A stretch of DNA of 64,000 nt from Naegleria lovaniensis (Eukaryota; Heterolobosea; Eutetramitea; Acrasida; Naegleriidae). The position numbers and the translations under genes are program-made. Location of the stretch: positions 1 to 64,000 of the forward strand of contig NW_025407867.1 in the NCBI RefSeq assembly GCF_003324165.1. The letters are read 5' to 3'. Below are positions 42,897 through 54,800 of this stretch, piece after piece. Numbering within the stretch: the stretch's first letter is position 1; the number at the start of each line of letters is the position of its first letter. The notes under the pieces are model-generated. The model was given only the letters and a program-made list of their open reading frames with translations. It was not told the DNA's origin and did no database searches.

Positions 42897-44249
42897 TTAA
42901 TGTTCTCGAGCTAAAACGAACCTGCAAACATAAGTTATTTTACAAAACACTTTCCAATAGTAAACAATGCTTTGAAAGCTGACTCCTTTAGGAGGACTCA
43001 TTTTGGTGAGATCAAAAGGGTCAACTACGGGCTGCTCGAATAAATTATTCACTGCTAGATGGATATTGTTCATGGAGCTATTACTGGATGATAGTAAGGA
43101 ACTTGTTAATGCTTTTGAAGGCTTTCCTCCCGTGAAATGACGTTCTCGATTTCTGTAAAATTGAATGAGCTCCTTGTCTCGGTGTGATTGCTTTTCCAAA
43201 AAAGACAGTTTTTGCGAAATGGACTCAAGGCGTTCCTCAAGCTCTCTCGATAGTTTCTTTACAACAGCGTTTTCTTTTTCTTCCTTTGCATTTTTACTCA
43301 TCTCCAATTGCATTTCTTTATGCTGATTCATATCCTTCATTTGTCTCTTCTTTCTCTCAATTTCCACAAACTTTGCCACAAATGCAGTGGACACTTTTCG
43401 ATTATTATTCCGTTTTGAGGTTGCTACATATTTGTCTGAAAGCCTCTGAACTACCTCAATAGTTGTTGGAGACAGAACAGGGATGGGGTATGGTTGAGTT
43501 TTGTCATCACTTGATGTCTTGCATGTTGAAGGACGTAGTCGCTTTGGATCGTCCACATGTAGAGTATGCCTTCTTGGAGAGGATCTTGGTCCATCTTTTG
43601 TGAATGAATTTGAACAAATTTTGGAACCGTTTTGCTTTTCTGAAGCTTTAGAAAGAGCCTTAATTTTACTTTGAATTGAGGCTTCGATGTTGTTCTCTTT
43701 TACCGATGAATTTGCAACATCCGTATATGAGCTGTAACTATTTACATTTTGAATATTTTGAATGGAAGAAAAAGGTGTTGTTGTTTCGGATCTGAATAAA
43801 TTATTAAAATTTCCATTTGGTGGTGGTTGATTTCGGTGTCGTAAATTATGAGATGGGTTATTGTTATTTACATTTCGTTGATGAACGAGTCGAGAGGAAA
43901 TTATATCTGAAGATGTTGAATGTTGGTGAGGTTGAATGCTTGTGGATGTAATAACAGCCTTACTCTCTCGGAACGGTATGGCTGAAGATGAATAATTGTA
44001 TTTTTCGGGCAGAATTGAATATTGTTGTTCGGAAAGACTTTGCAAGTTGTTATTTGCGTTTCTATTCATTGAATGTGATTGTATGTTGGTCATGAATTCC
44101 ATGCTCGTGCTGCCGTTTTCGTTTTGTGGTTGATGATGAATGGGGTCTATGGAAGATGGTGGTTTGCTGAGGGATGACGATGATGAAATGAGCCTTCCCT
44201 TTGACGGCATTTGCATTTTATTCTTGTTGAGATGGAGATAAGAATCCAA
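42897..44249 (-). CDS. Unidentified low-complexity protein with a coiled coil
   Basis: An ORF of 450 residues. Residues 1-250 are Ser/Asn/Gln/His-rich and disordered. A conserved-looking block, PVLSPTTIEVVQRLSDKYVA, precedes a Lys/Glu coiled coil (KFVEIERKKRQMKDMNQHKE, ELEERLESISQKLSFLEKQS). No domain is recognised; a cytoskeletal or centrosomal role would be a guess. The last 20 residues (YYWKVFCKITYVCRFVLA) look unlike the rest, and a small intron near the 3' end, with an acceptor after TTTGCAG, could change them. Confidence 0.55.
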   Translation of the reverse strand: MDSYLHLNKNKMQMPSKGRLISSSSSLSKPPSSIDPIHHQPQNENGSTSMEFMTNIQSHSMNRNANNNLQSLSEQQYSILPEKYNYSSSAIPFRESKAVITSTSIQPHQHSTSSDIISSRLVHQRNVNNNNPSHNLRHRNQPPPNGNFNNLFRSETTTPFSSIQNIQNVNSYSSYTDVANSSVKENNIEASIQSKIKALSKASEKQNGSKICSNSFTKDGPRSSPRRHTLHVDDPKRLRPSTCKTSSDDKTQPYPIPVLSPTTIEVVQRLSDKYVATSKRNNNRKVSTAFVAKFVEIERKKRQMKDMNQHKEMQLEMSKNAKEEKENAVVKKLSRELEERLESISQKLSFLEKQSHRDKELIQFYRNRERHFTGGKPSKALTSSLLSSSNSSMNNIHLAVNNLFEQPVVDPFDLTKMSPPKGVSFQSIVYYWKVFCKITYVCRFVLAREH

Positions 44250-44418
44250 ACAAAGGATCTAAAAGTTTTAAGGGGTTGTATTGGTTGGTAAAATAATTAA
44301 TTTAGGTTGATTACAAGCAGATTACTATCTCTTATAACTAGAAAGAGGAGTGAGAAGTTTTGATCGTCATGTTTCGTGTAATAATAATAATGGAATGAAT
44401 ACATGTCATTGAAATAGC

Positions 44419-45105
44419 TTAAACAACATAACGATAGGTAACATATCTTCCTGCAGTTTCTGAGGCACGAATAATCTTCACAATTTGTCCTCTTTGAAGA
44501 CCATAGTACCTGGCAATTGGATCTGTAATCTTAATTCTAGGTAATTGAGTCTCTTTCAGTTTGTATCTTGCCAGCAAGTCATCTTTTTGAGAGCTGTTGA
44601 GTGGAACGTGCTTTGGAACGAGCACATGTTCCGTAATATTTACCAAAAGTTCGTTTTCTTTGAAGGTTTCCAAAATATATCCGATTGATTGAATAGCTTC
44701 AATAGCTTTTTTAGCTTGTGAACTTAGATCTTTGTGTTGGAATGAGTCAGCAGGTCTCAACACAAGGATAGCTCTCTTTACGTTGTTTTCTTTCATTTTT
44801 GAGTGGATATCCTTGATTTGCTTCATACCTATCGCTTTTTCTGGAGGGAAGAAAACAAAAATCATTTCGGAAGGATCATCAGTCATTGATGTAACAATAG
44901 TTAATTTTTCTCTGGATACCGAAGAATAACCGCGAGCTTGTCCCGATTGCCCAACATTTACTGGAGCATTACAGAATTTTGATTCAAATTCTGAAATATC
45001 GGCATTCTTCTCATCAGGCATGACCATGTACCCACGATCTTCCAACATTTGCAACACGGTCCGTCTAATTCTCCACAAACGATAGGATTCTGTGTTGGCG
45101 TTCAT
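44419..45105 (-). CDS. DNA-directed RNA polymerase subunit RPB5 (RPABC1)
   Basis: A single exon of 228 residues (human 210). The N-terminal jaw domain has YRLWRIRRTVLQMLEDRGYM and the C-terminal domain, shared with archaeal RpoH, has LVPKHVPLNSSQKDDLLARY, LKETQLPRIKITDPIARYYG, LQRGQIVKIIRASETAG and ends RYVTYRYVV. This is shared by RNA polymerases I, II and III. The start lies about 200 bp from the divergent OLA1 start. Confidence 0.95.
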   Translation of the reverse strand: MNANTESYRLWRIRRTVLQMLEDRGYMVMPDEKNADISEFESKFCNAPVNVGQSGQARGYSSVSREKLTIVTSMTDDPSEMIFVFFPPEKAIGMKQIKDIHSKMKENNVKRAILVLRPADSFQHKDLSSQAKKAIEAIQSIGYILETFKENELLVNITEHVLVPKHVPLNSSQKDDLLARYKLKETQLPRIKITDPIARYYGLQRGQIVKIIRASETAGRYVTYRYVV

Positions 45106-45313
45106 TTTTTTTGAATTTTTATTTCATCTTCTTCACGAGTGTTGTTGATGATGATTGTCAATTGCAATTTGAATGTGGGATTCCACGTAATAAAGGGTAT
45201 TAAATAAAAACAAGACCATTATCCTTTTTCTCCTTCATACACTACTCGGTATGTGCACCAATTTCATTCTCCTCTTGAATGATTCAATTTTGAAAGTCTT
45301 TGCGAAGAAAAAA

Positions 45314-46717
45314 ATGAGTAGCTCGAAAGAAAGCAAAACCATTGCCTTTGGTCGTGTGGGTAGCAACTTGCAAATCGGTATTGTCGGTCTTCCTAACGTT
45401 GGAAAGTCAACCTTCTTCAACATTTTGACCAACTCTCAAGTACCTGCTGAAAACTTCCCTTTCTGTACCATCGATCCAAGTACTTCCCGTGTTGCTGTGC
45501 CTGATGATAGATTTGACTGGTTGGTGAATCACTGGAAGCCAGCCAATAACGTACCAGCTGTCTTGAACGTTACTGATATTGCTGGTTTGGTCAAAAACGC
45601 TTCCGAAGGTTTGTTTTACATTGTTTACCTTGTGATTTGATATTAACGTATTTGTAATAATCTGAAAATCGATTTCGGTGATTATTCTGTGATGACCCTT
45701 CACTTCGATATTTATTATTCCCAATTTTCTGTAATTATTATTGATGCACTTACATGGAAATGGATCACTCACTATGGATAACAATAACAACTTTTTATTG
45801 CATTTCCGTATTAATCCTTGCCGTCTGCAATGTTCAATGTAACAGGCGAGGGATTGGGTAACGCTTTCTTGTCTCACATCCGTGCCGTTGATGCCATCTT
45901 CCATATGGTTAGAACTTTTGATTCCAAGAATATTACTCACGTTGAAGGAAGTATTGATCCAGTGAGAGACATTAAGATTATTGAAAATGAATTGATCAAA
46001 AAAGATATTGCTTACTTGGAAAATATTAGAGGTCCAACTGAAAAGCTTGCTAAGCAAAAGAAAGAAAAGAAGGATGAATTAGACGCCATTGACAAGGCTC
46101 TTGCAATGTTGAAAGAAGGAAGAGAAGTTAGATTCGGAGATTGGACTGGAAAAGAAATTGAAATTTTGAATCCTCATCAATTGTTGACAAGCAAGCCAAT
46201 GATTTACCTCGTCAATATGACTCCAAAAGACGTAGTTGACCCAGAAAAGAATGAATACATTATCAAAATCAGAGAGTACGTTAATTCAAAGGGAGAACCA
46301 GAGCCAGTCATTCCATACAGCGCTGCCTTCGAAAAGAAATGGCAAGAAACTGATGAAGAGAAAAGACAAGAGCTCATTAAGAAGGGAGTGACTTCCAAGC
46401 TTCCAGAAATTATCAAGTGTGGATACAAGACTCTTGACCTGATTTACTACTTTACTGCTGGAGAGGATGAAGTGAAAGCTTGGACAATTAAGCGAGGAAC
46501 AAAAGCTCCACAAGCTGCTGGTAAAATTCACTCTGATTTCGAAAAAGGCTTCATTTGCTGTGAAGTTATGAAATTCGAGGACTTTAAAGAACTTGGAAGC
46601 GAAGTTGAGTGCAAGAATGCCGGAAAGCTCAAGGAAAAGGGTAAAGTCTATGAAGTAGAGGATGGTGACATTATTTTCTTCAAGTTCAACGTTGCTGGAG
46701 GTGCTAAGAAGAAGTAA
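45314..46717 (+). CDS. OLA1: Obg-like ATPase OLA1 (YchF family)
   Basis: Two exons, 45314-45608 and 45846-46717, with a 237-nt intron (GTTTGT donor), give 388 residues. The P-loop is [11 protein letters not shown], followed by [10 protein letters not shown] and the Walker B-like [14 protein letters not shown]; splicing continues [27 protein letters not shown] replaces the usual NKxD, as in YchF/OLA1 proteins, which prefer ATP. The C-terminal TGS/YchF domain has [29 protein letters not shown] and [10 protein letters not shown]. The protein associates with ribosomes and regulates translation under stress. The ATG at 45314 gives the normal N-terminus; the upstream in-frame ATG at 45251 adds 21 hydrophobic residues and is less likely. 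Confidence 0.93.
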
Positions 46718-46936
46718 ACTCATTGAATCATTATTATTTTTTAACTCCTTGCAACATGGATACTGACCTGAGATCAACTTACTCGATAGGTATCTTTTCA
46801 AATCAATTCACATCCCAAAATTGACAAATTGCATGAATTAAGAAAAAATCCTCCTAACCTATTGTGTTGGATGACAACACATTATGATGACAAAAAGATT
46901 TACCTCCACGAGAACACGTCCACTTACTTTATCACA

Positions 46937-48556
46937 ATGAACAAAATGAACAAGAGTCATACAACCAGTTGGTTCAACTCACATAAAACAGGCCGATTCA
47001 GTTCCACGATGGCTTTACTCCAACTACTCTGTGTGGCAAGTGGTGATATTCTTCTTTCACAATTATTTCTCACACAAGTTTTGTGCAGTTATGCCATTCA
47101 TGAATGTTCTCATTGGCGTCACCCCACCGAGTACTCGTATGGCCATTTTCATCTTCATTTTCAAGTGAAAGAAGGACCGAACGTCACCATGGGAATTTTG
47201 AGAAGCGATAAAATTGTGGAATTGACTCAAGATGCTACAACCTCTCGATTCTATACAGCCATCACGTCAGGACCGTTCAAGAATTTCGATCAAACTCATT
47301 ACTTACTCATGCAAAATCAGAAAACAAGTAATGAAAAATACTTTTTCGTATTAAGCAATCCATGCTCACACACAAGCAGCAGCAAAGGAGGTAACGACAA
47401 CAATACTTTTGATGAAATTCCAACATTGGAGGATTCATTGGATTTGAAAAATAATCGTGCTCGTATCTCCATCGTGGATGTGAACATTGAGGAAATTTAT
47501 TATCCTTACACGGTATTATTCAGCAACAACCAATCTTCGGACTGGTTGACCGATTCCAATTCCATTCAATTACCACCTCTTGGAATTGAGAAAATTGTTG
47601 TGGACGTGGTTGCTTCTGAATCGCTGAATGATCACTCTCGGAATTTGGAACTCTCCATGAGAACACTTTCACAAGGTAATGCTTCTCCCCCTCTACCCCC
47701 TCGAAATGTGGCTGTATTTGTTTCTTTGGGAAGAGAAATTATGAATTCGAATGAATTCATTCCTCGAATAATCTCTGTCCATGAGAATTCCAATGCCACA
47801 TGGACCTTATGGCCCTTTTCGAGCGGCTCCACTCCTTCTCCACCATTCATACCACCATCATTACCTCCTCAACAACAACAACCCTATCGTAACATTCCCA
47901 AGTCCATTGATCGATTATACATTTGGTTACAATGTGTAAATGGTTTTACTGAAGGATGTCCGTTACGTTATCGTTTGAGTTGGAAATTGAACAATTCTTC
48001 CATTCCAATAGCATCAAATTCTCAAGAAAACTCTTCAACAATTGCACTACCACCACCACCCTTGCCATCCACTCCTCCAGCTTTTTCGATAACTACCTCC
48101 AATGGTACCATGAAAACAGAAACGGACATTTCACTTCCAACCATTATTGGAACGATCCTTGGTCTTGTTGGTTCATTTCTTTTGGCAGGCTTTTGCTTGG
48201 TCTTTTCTATCATTTCGGTTTGTTTATTAAGGAAAAAACGGAAAGGCAAAAATCTGAAAAGTTCTTCGACCTTGTTTCATCCCAATGTTCCTTCATTGAT
48301 TTTACCTCCTCCCATTCATTCAGAGGTTTTTTTGGAGAATGTTCATGACATTCGTCCTTCAGCTCCTTTAGAAGAAGTAGTTCAGTTGGAACGATATGCT
48401 CATTCATTGATGTCAGACCCCAATACTGGAATGATGATGCATCATACTCAAATACCATTACATTCCCATTTTACCAGTCTTTCACAACAACCTCAGAGCC
48501 CGAACTCTTCATCTTCAAATTTTACCTCAGCATCCAATGAACGTTTAGTGGTGTAA
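46937..48556 (+). CDS. Unidentified type I membrane protein
   Basis: The frame is open from 46829; a start at 46937 or at 47009 places a hydrophobic signal (MALLQLLCVASGDILLSQLF) near the N-terminus. The ectodomain (about 370 residues) has several N-glycosylation sites, four or more Cys and proline-rich linkers (PPLPPR, SPPFIPPSLPP). A transmembrane helix follows (PTIIGTILGLVGSFLLAGFC, LVFSIISVCLL) with a KKRKGK stop-transfer. The cytoplasmic tail has a PSAP motif in RPSAPLEEV, which in animals binds the ESCRT-I subunit TSG101. No known ectodomain family is recognised; it is probably a plasma-membrane receptor or adhesion protein. Confidence 0.6.
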   Translation: MNKMNKSHTTSWFNSHKTGRFSSTMALLQLLCVASGDILLSQLFLTQVLCSYAIHECSHWRHPTEYSYGHFHLHFQVKEGPNVTMGILRSDKIVELTQDATTSRFYTAITSGPFKNFDQTHYLLMQNQKTSNEKYFFVLSNPCSHTSSSKGGNDNNTFDEIPTLEDSLDLKNNRARISIVDVNIEEIYYPYTVLFSNNQSSDWLTDSNSIQLPPLGIEKIVVDVVASESLNDHSRNLELSMRTLSQGNASPPLPPRNVAVFVSLGREIMNSNEFIPRIISVHENSNATWTLWPFSSGSTPSPPFIPPSLPPQQQQPYRNIPKSIDRLYIWLQCVNGFTEGCPLRYRLSWKLNNSSIPIASNSQENSSTIALPPPPLPSTPPAFSITTSNGTMKTETDISLPTIIGTILGLVGSFLLAGFCLVFSIISVCLLRKKRKGKNLKSSSTLFHPNVPSLILPPPIHSEVFLENVHDIRPSAPLEEVVQLERYAHSLMSDPNTGMMMHHTQIPLHSHFTSLSQQPQSPNSSSSNFTSASNERLVV

Positions 48557-48666
48557 TCATATTGTGGATAAGAAGGAACTTCTCGAGAAGTGGGTCCAGG
48601 ACAAAATAAACTCGTTGATCACTCTCACCCTTCTTTCAAAAGTGATTTTTACAAAACTCGAAAAAA

Positions 48667-50760
48667 ATGGCGAACAATGCAACCACTTTCAAGGCTTTGG
48701 AGGCTGTGCACAGTATCAATCCATCGCTCTTTTTGAGTGTAGGTGATCATCTAATTGTGTACAATAATTTAATATTTAATTTATTCCGAATGATTTAGGC
48801 TCGGAAAGAAGAACTTTTTACTTTACAACGAGAAATATCAACATCATCATCCAATGCTAGAGTATTCCAGAGATTACCAAGACATTTAAGAAGGAGAGCC
48901 ATGTCAAAGGTTCCTCATCTTCTTCCGAGACATTTACGAAATGCTGCAATTAGAGAAATGAATCTTCCAAAACGGGTTCGACAAAGAAAGAGAAGGAAAG
49001 ATATGAAACGAAAACAACAAAGAAAAGATTTTGTAGTGAATGTGAAACAGTTACCTGCTTTAAATGGAGAAGCCAATACTAAAGCTTTTCGATTATCTAC
49101 ACATATATTTCATGCCAAGCGAATGAAAATGGAGGATAAATGGGGAATGAGACTTCCTGTGAAGCATATTACAGATAAAATATTTAGAAATGGATATAGA
49201 TATATTCGACGACATTGCACAATTCATGAGAGGAGTTATATGGTGTGCTTACAAGTTGATTTTAACACAGCTGGAAATGTGGAAAAATTGCTAAAATCTA
49301 TGATGAATATTCACATCGATTCATCGTTATTGTTCCATAATGATTATCTCGTTGGAAAGAGAGAAGGATCTTTTGAGTGGAAAGATAAGCACAATTTTAC
49401 AATTTCCACTGTGGAATTTTTAGTACGGCCAAAAACTGTGACATTCAATGGCGCTTCAGAGGAATCAATTATGATTTGGATACACCCTTCATCGCTTCCA
49501 GAAGGCTATCGACATTTAGAACAACTGGTAAAAGATTTAAACGGAGATATTTATCACAGAAACGATTTATCTAGGTTTGAAGTTAGAGGCCCATTAACAA
49601 TGAAAGTCATATCAAACGTAGTCAGGATACACATTGAAGATACCATCAATGAATTGAAAGCCACTAAATCAGAAAGTCATGTTAAAACAATTTCAAAAGA
49701 ATGGGAGAGAATGAAAACAGATATTCAAATGGCTACTTCTTTGCCAGTAGATATGGTCCTTAGTTTCATGGCTAAACATCCAATTTATACTTCTTCGTTT
49801 AACACTACTTTTGAGGATTTTAAGAAAGAATCACAGCTAATTGCAACTGCTATTGCACCATCGTTATCATATACATCTTCGCAATCATCCAGTAAGGACA
49901 ATGCTAAATCTCTCAATAGCTTGCAAAAGAAGTCCATGGTATATGTGCCAGATCGTATGAATGATATTGCATTAATTTGGAATCAAAAAGAATGTAAAGC
50001 CAGATATCAATTTCCATATCTAAAAAGAAATAAGAGAACAAGCAAAAAGTTCAATCCACTACAAAGCGCAGAAGGACCAAGGTCGTACCCAATTCTTCTC
50101 ATTCAAAAACCATCATCACTCAACAATGGAAGTTCTATGGGAGGAGGATTTGATATCATATTACCCACTGTTGATGTCTCTGCTCATGTATGGTTCAAGC
50201 TCAGTGAACAAAAAAACACCATGGCACTTCCAATATTTGACAGAGACAGGCTTCTCCTAGAGCAAGGCAAGCGAGTATTTCCAAACGACTATCCTTCAAG
50301 CCAAGCATTTCAAAGAGACGTTGTAGCCCAGAACGAACACTTGGAGGACTTTATTCAACAGCTGAGTTGCCCTTTATCTTCGTATAGACCTGTACAGCTT
50401 TTTGGAATTTGGGGAGGAAGTTTGGAACCTTATGACATGATTTTTGTACCTACCAATCAACAACAAATTATAGCCTTAACAAAACTTGCAAAACCTAGCA
50501 AGGACAACAAGGAGCTTGAAGCAAAAATGCATGCCATTCCCAAGTCAATGATCGAAGCAAAATGCATTGGATTTGTGACCTCTGCAAACTATTCTCTCTT
50601 GCGAGGAAAGAAGTACGGTATTGGATTTATTACGCTTGAGTCGAGCCAGCAGCTTCCATCAATTCCAGGGCACTCACAAAACATTGTCCTTATCAAGAGG
50701 AAAGACGAGTCCAACGAGTTTTATTATCCTTTCCAATGCTTATATAAAGTTCAGAAATAA
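48667..50760 (+). CDS. POP1: RNase P/MRP protein subunit POP1
   Basis: Two exons, 48667-48738 and 48799-50760, with a 60-nt intron (GTAGGT donor), give 677 residues. The N-terminal POP1 signature is clear: VFQRLPRHLRRRAMSKVP, then RHLRNAAIREMNLPKRVR and the basic RKRRKDMKRKQQRK. THIFHAKRMKMEDKWGMRLP and YRYIRRHCTIHERSYM match the family's WHAKRFxM and D/ERSYY blocks. A POPLD-like region is expected in the second half (ALPIFDRDRLLLEQG). POP1 organises the RNA of RNase P and RNase MRP for tRNA 5' processing and rRNA maturation in the nucleus. It is convergent with the next gene, 15 bp apart. Confidence 0.9.
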
Positions 50761-50775
50761 TAATTTAATGTAAAT

Positions 50776-51749
50776 TTACATGTTTTGTGTTAATGTTGTT
50801 AACTGATTTTGCAGCTGTTCAACAAGTTTTCTGGCATCTTCTTTTTGTTTTTCAAGTTCCTCAATTCGTGCTCTCATTTCTTCGTTTTCTTTTGAAAGAT
50901 TGAGAAGAGCAGTACTGGTTTTATCATGTTTCACTCTGAGCTCCTGGTTTTGCTTAGACAAAGAGGAAAGCGTTGCCACATTGACTGACAATTACGGAAA
51001 TTTGTAAATAAATGGTGAGTATTCAAATTGATCAACTTACAGGTCATTTGTTTGGTCTTGCAAACGAGAGAATTAGCATCTTTGATATCTTCAATAGATA
51101 CCACAGGTTTTAAAATAAATAATTCTAAATCTTCGCGCTTAATTGAGTTTAGATCGCTCTCAATTTGTGTGAGAACACTTTCAATATTTTGAGAACTGCT
51201 TAAATTGACTGTACATAAATTCGGAACTATTAAATCTACAGGTAGGATTGATTCACTCTGTGAAAATGATGATGCTGGGTTTCTTGCCGAAGAATTTCTT
51301 GCTGATGAGGTATTCTCTGATACAGGTAACGATGGCATTTGTAAATTAAATTTAGGAAGAGATGATGATGACGAAGGTTTTACTGACTGATCTCTAGCTC
51401 CGGAAGTCTCTTTCAAATCATCATCACTATATTCGTCCTCTTCCTCAATTTCATTTGCTTTTGGTACAATACTAGCTAAAGGGTTGGAATCAGTAATTGC
51501 ATTATTACCAATTCCTTTGAGATTGAGAGAAAAACTAGGAAGTTTCTGAAGTGGAGTAGGTTGTTGGATTTTTGGAGCCTCGTCCACACTTGTATCCATC
51601 CGATTACTACTTTCTCTTTCAGACTCTTGATCACTGGTGTAGCTATTCACACTCTCATCATCAGACGTTGGTTGTTGTTGCTGTGGTGAGATCTTGTCTT
51701 CGGATTGCTTGGCAGCAGCAAGTGCGCCCATGTTGAGTGAAAGTTTCAT
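50776..51749 (-). CDS. Unidentified acidic protein with a C-terminal coiled coil
   Basis: Two exons, 51041-51749 and 50776-50984, with a 56-nt intron (GTAAGT), give 305 residues. Residues 1-170 are Ser-rich and acidic (DDESVNSYTSDQESERES, EIEEEDEYSDDDL). Short repeats of a hydrophobic motif are visible: FSLNLKGIG and FNLQMPSLPV, echoing the start MKLSLNMGAL. The C-terminus is a heptad-rich coiled coil (LNLSKENEEMRARIEELEKQ, ARKLVEQLQNQLTTLTQ). No family is assigned. Confidence 0.65.
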
Positions 51750-51884
51750 TTTTTGTTCGTGTTGGACTTGCTCCCAATATCATCCGTGAAGATGTCGAAT
51801 ATTCTCCATGTTGAAAGAAGGAAAATCATTTCATTCTGAAACATTGGCATCAATCATCATTTGGAAAATAAATTCAAATAAAAA

Positions 51885-54800
51885 ATGATGACAAGGCATA
51901 GGACGATAAATGCTGGTAGCTCTCGGGTGATCATAATGTTTCTCGTGATCATGTTTATTATTTATAATTTTCAATTTGAGAGGGTACTTGGAGGAGAGGG
52001 ATTGAAAGTAAGTAACGAAAATCCTTCCGCCTCACGTACCAATGATGATGATCGGGATCAACCATCATAAAATTATAAAAGGAATTTTGTAACAATTTAA
52101 ATCCGTCCTATTTAAATTGTACAATGCCAACGAATTGTACTCTTGGCAATGTATATACTACCAATTGCACGGTCATTAGTACGATGCAAACGACATGTGT
52201 TGGAGACACTTCATTTCAAAAACAATATTTCTGTAAATATTGTTGGCAATTAGTGGAGAATGTACATTATACTTGTAATTATTTTCCTCCAAAGAGAGGA
52301 TGTCAGTCTGGTCAAGATACTTATGTGACAGAATGCAAGGCTAAATGGAATGTTTATTGTCTAGGAAATAGAACATTTCAAAAGATTGTAAAATGTAATT
52401 ACACTACAGGAAAGACTTGGGCAAGTGCATTTGTGTATTCCTTGTTGTAAGTATATATTGACATGTTCTTGCACATCAAGAGCCTGAGAATATTTATGAA
52501 CTTTTGAACTATTTCGAATTAATTCGGTAGTAAAAGGGAGTTTTACTGAGGTTTGTTGTAATCAATAAAAGTGGTTGGTTGACTAATTTTTTGAATTTTC
52601 ACTTTCAAAAAATTTACATTACTTGTGATATGGAACAATTATTATCAATTACTTCGAGAAAGGTGATAGAATCACTTTCTCTCAAAGAATTGAAAAGTAT
52701 CTACAGCAAACTCAAGAAGGCTTTCCCAGCAGGGAAGAAGAATGATGTTGTTAATGATTTAATATCTTGCTACCCCTCTGACCAGTCCAACGAAATTACA
52801 AGTAAGAAAGAATTACTCAGAAGAATCAAGGATTTGAGAGTAGTTCCGGAACGGACAGAAGAGGAAGAGGTAGAAGAGGAAGTAGAGGAAGAAGAGGTCT
52901 CAAGTGAAGTGCTGTCAAAAAGGATTAGAGAATTAGAAGAAGAGTTAGACTTTATGCGTGATGAGGTTAAGAAAGCAAAGTCATCGGCCGAACGAGACAT
53001 CAACCAAATCATGGTTGATTTGACTCAACAAGGCGCGTTTTCACAAAGGGATGTCTGTGATGACCAGCTACCAGCGGCCCTAGCTAATGGTCAACGAAAT
53101 AGGGTTCTCGAGCTACTCAAGAGTGGGAAGAGTATTGATTTGAATCTATTTCAAATAGATTGTATGGCCGAATCTCTTGCCAACGAACGGGTGTCTACTG
53201 TTTTTGACCGTAACTCAGTCAGGAAGGAAGAAGTGGAGGAGTTTAGTTCTCTTGGAGCTATTTACAAGATTCTGTTGAAGAAACAGCTCAAGAATAAGGA
53301 TGAAGATGAAGAGTTGCAACGGGCTATTGACTCAGTCGAGAATCGTGCATTTGTTCTCCTTGCGAGACAGAAGCACCAGCAAGCGGCAGAGATAATTAGT
53401 TCCTCTACACTCAACCCGTTGTTGAGAGAAAAAGCGGACCTGTTCTCTTGGGCGCTGAAAGCAGTGGGTAAGAGCGACAAAGATGCAAAGGTGTTGAAAC
53501 AACAATTGAAAATCCCTACTCCAGAGAAAGATGTTAGCAATATAGTATGTCTATATTGTAAGAAACCAGGTCACACTAAAGAAACGTGTCGCAAAAAGAT
53601 GAGGGATGATGAGAAAGCCAATAAACAACGAGGCCCTCACAGTTCTCTCTACGAAATCCTTCAGTTTTTTCCAAGATACTCACATGGAAGAAATTGCCTT
53701 CAGGAAGAAGGCTATTCATTCGATTTCCAACAAGTGGAGACAATGGGAAATGATGGGTGCCAAAAAAGAGATTGTGGGTCTTTTGAAAGATGGGGTTCCA
53801 ATTATGGTCAGCAAGTATTTCATCCCTTACTATGGAAGAGTAGATATATCCCTTTGGTCGAAGGAAGAAAGAGAATTTCTAACGGAAGAGATATGTATGA
53901 TGTTATCTATTGGTGCATTGGAATTCTTCCAAGGAACTCCGAAGGTGGTGGCCAAGTATCGATTGGTACCGAAGAAAGGAAAGAAGAAATTCAGATTAAT
54001 TGTGGATCTTCGTCCCCTAAACAAGTATTGTTTGGAGATCCCAAAGTTCAAGTACAAAACTCTGAGCAAGTGTTTGGATCACATTCGCAGTGGTGGGAAA
54101 AAGTTTTGTGCTACGTTCGATTTATTATCAGGATATCACCAAGTGAAGGTGCGAGAAGAAGATCGAGACAAGATTGTGATCGAATTTATGGGTCATCTTC
54201 TTTGCTTCACAGTTTTGACATTTGGATGGAATGGAAGCCCATTCTTTTTCACTCAGATAGTAGACGAAGGTGTTCGATTGTTAACAATAGAAGGCTATAC
54301 ATTGTCCAATTATTTGGACGATTTTATGGCTGTGTTATGTATCTCTTACTTAGATTCCTACAACAAGCTTGTTCGATTAAGCTTAAGGCTGGATTTTTAT
54401 GGATTTGTAAGAGAACCTTCAAAAGGTTGTTTCAAACCTTCCTTAGTCTTTTTATTATTAGGAGCATTGGTAGATCTGAATTGCATGACTCTCTCTATTC
54501 CCGAAGAGGGTGTGGAGAAAATAGTTGCTCGATGCAAAAACCTCCTATCAAAAATGCACAGAGAGGAGGCCTTTTCCGCCCGAGACCTTGCCAAGTTGGC
54601 TGGCTCTGTTATGTCATATGTACACTGTTTTCAACCAGCCTTAATTGCTCTCAATCCCATTTATTCAAGAATTTTCAAGATGGTAGAGGATGGATGGGAT
54701 ACGCTACACCGTGTGAAAGACCACCAGTTATCGAACGCATTACAATGGATTCTTTGCAACATTCACCATTGGAACGGTCGATTATTTTTGTTTCCGTCAT

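Noticed and set aside
42897-42960. 29-nt intron (GTGTTT...TTGCAG) at the 3' end of the coiled-coil gene
   Set aside because: Too short, and no protein conservation to support it; noted only as uncertainty in the C-terminus.
45407-46057. 216-residue minus-strand open frame
   Set aside because: It lies antisense to OLA1 and its intron and has no family resemblance; OLA1 is certain.
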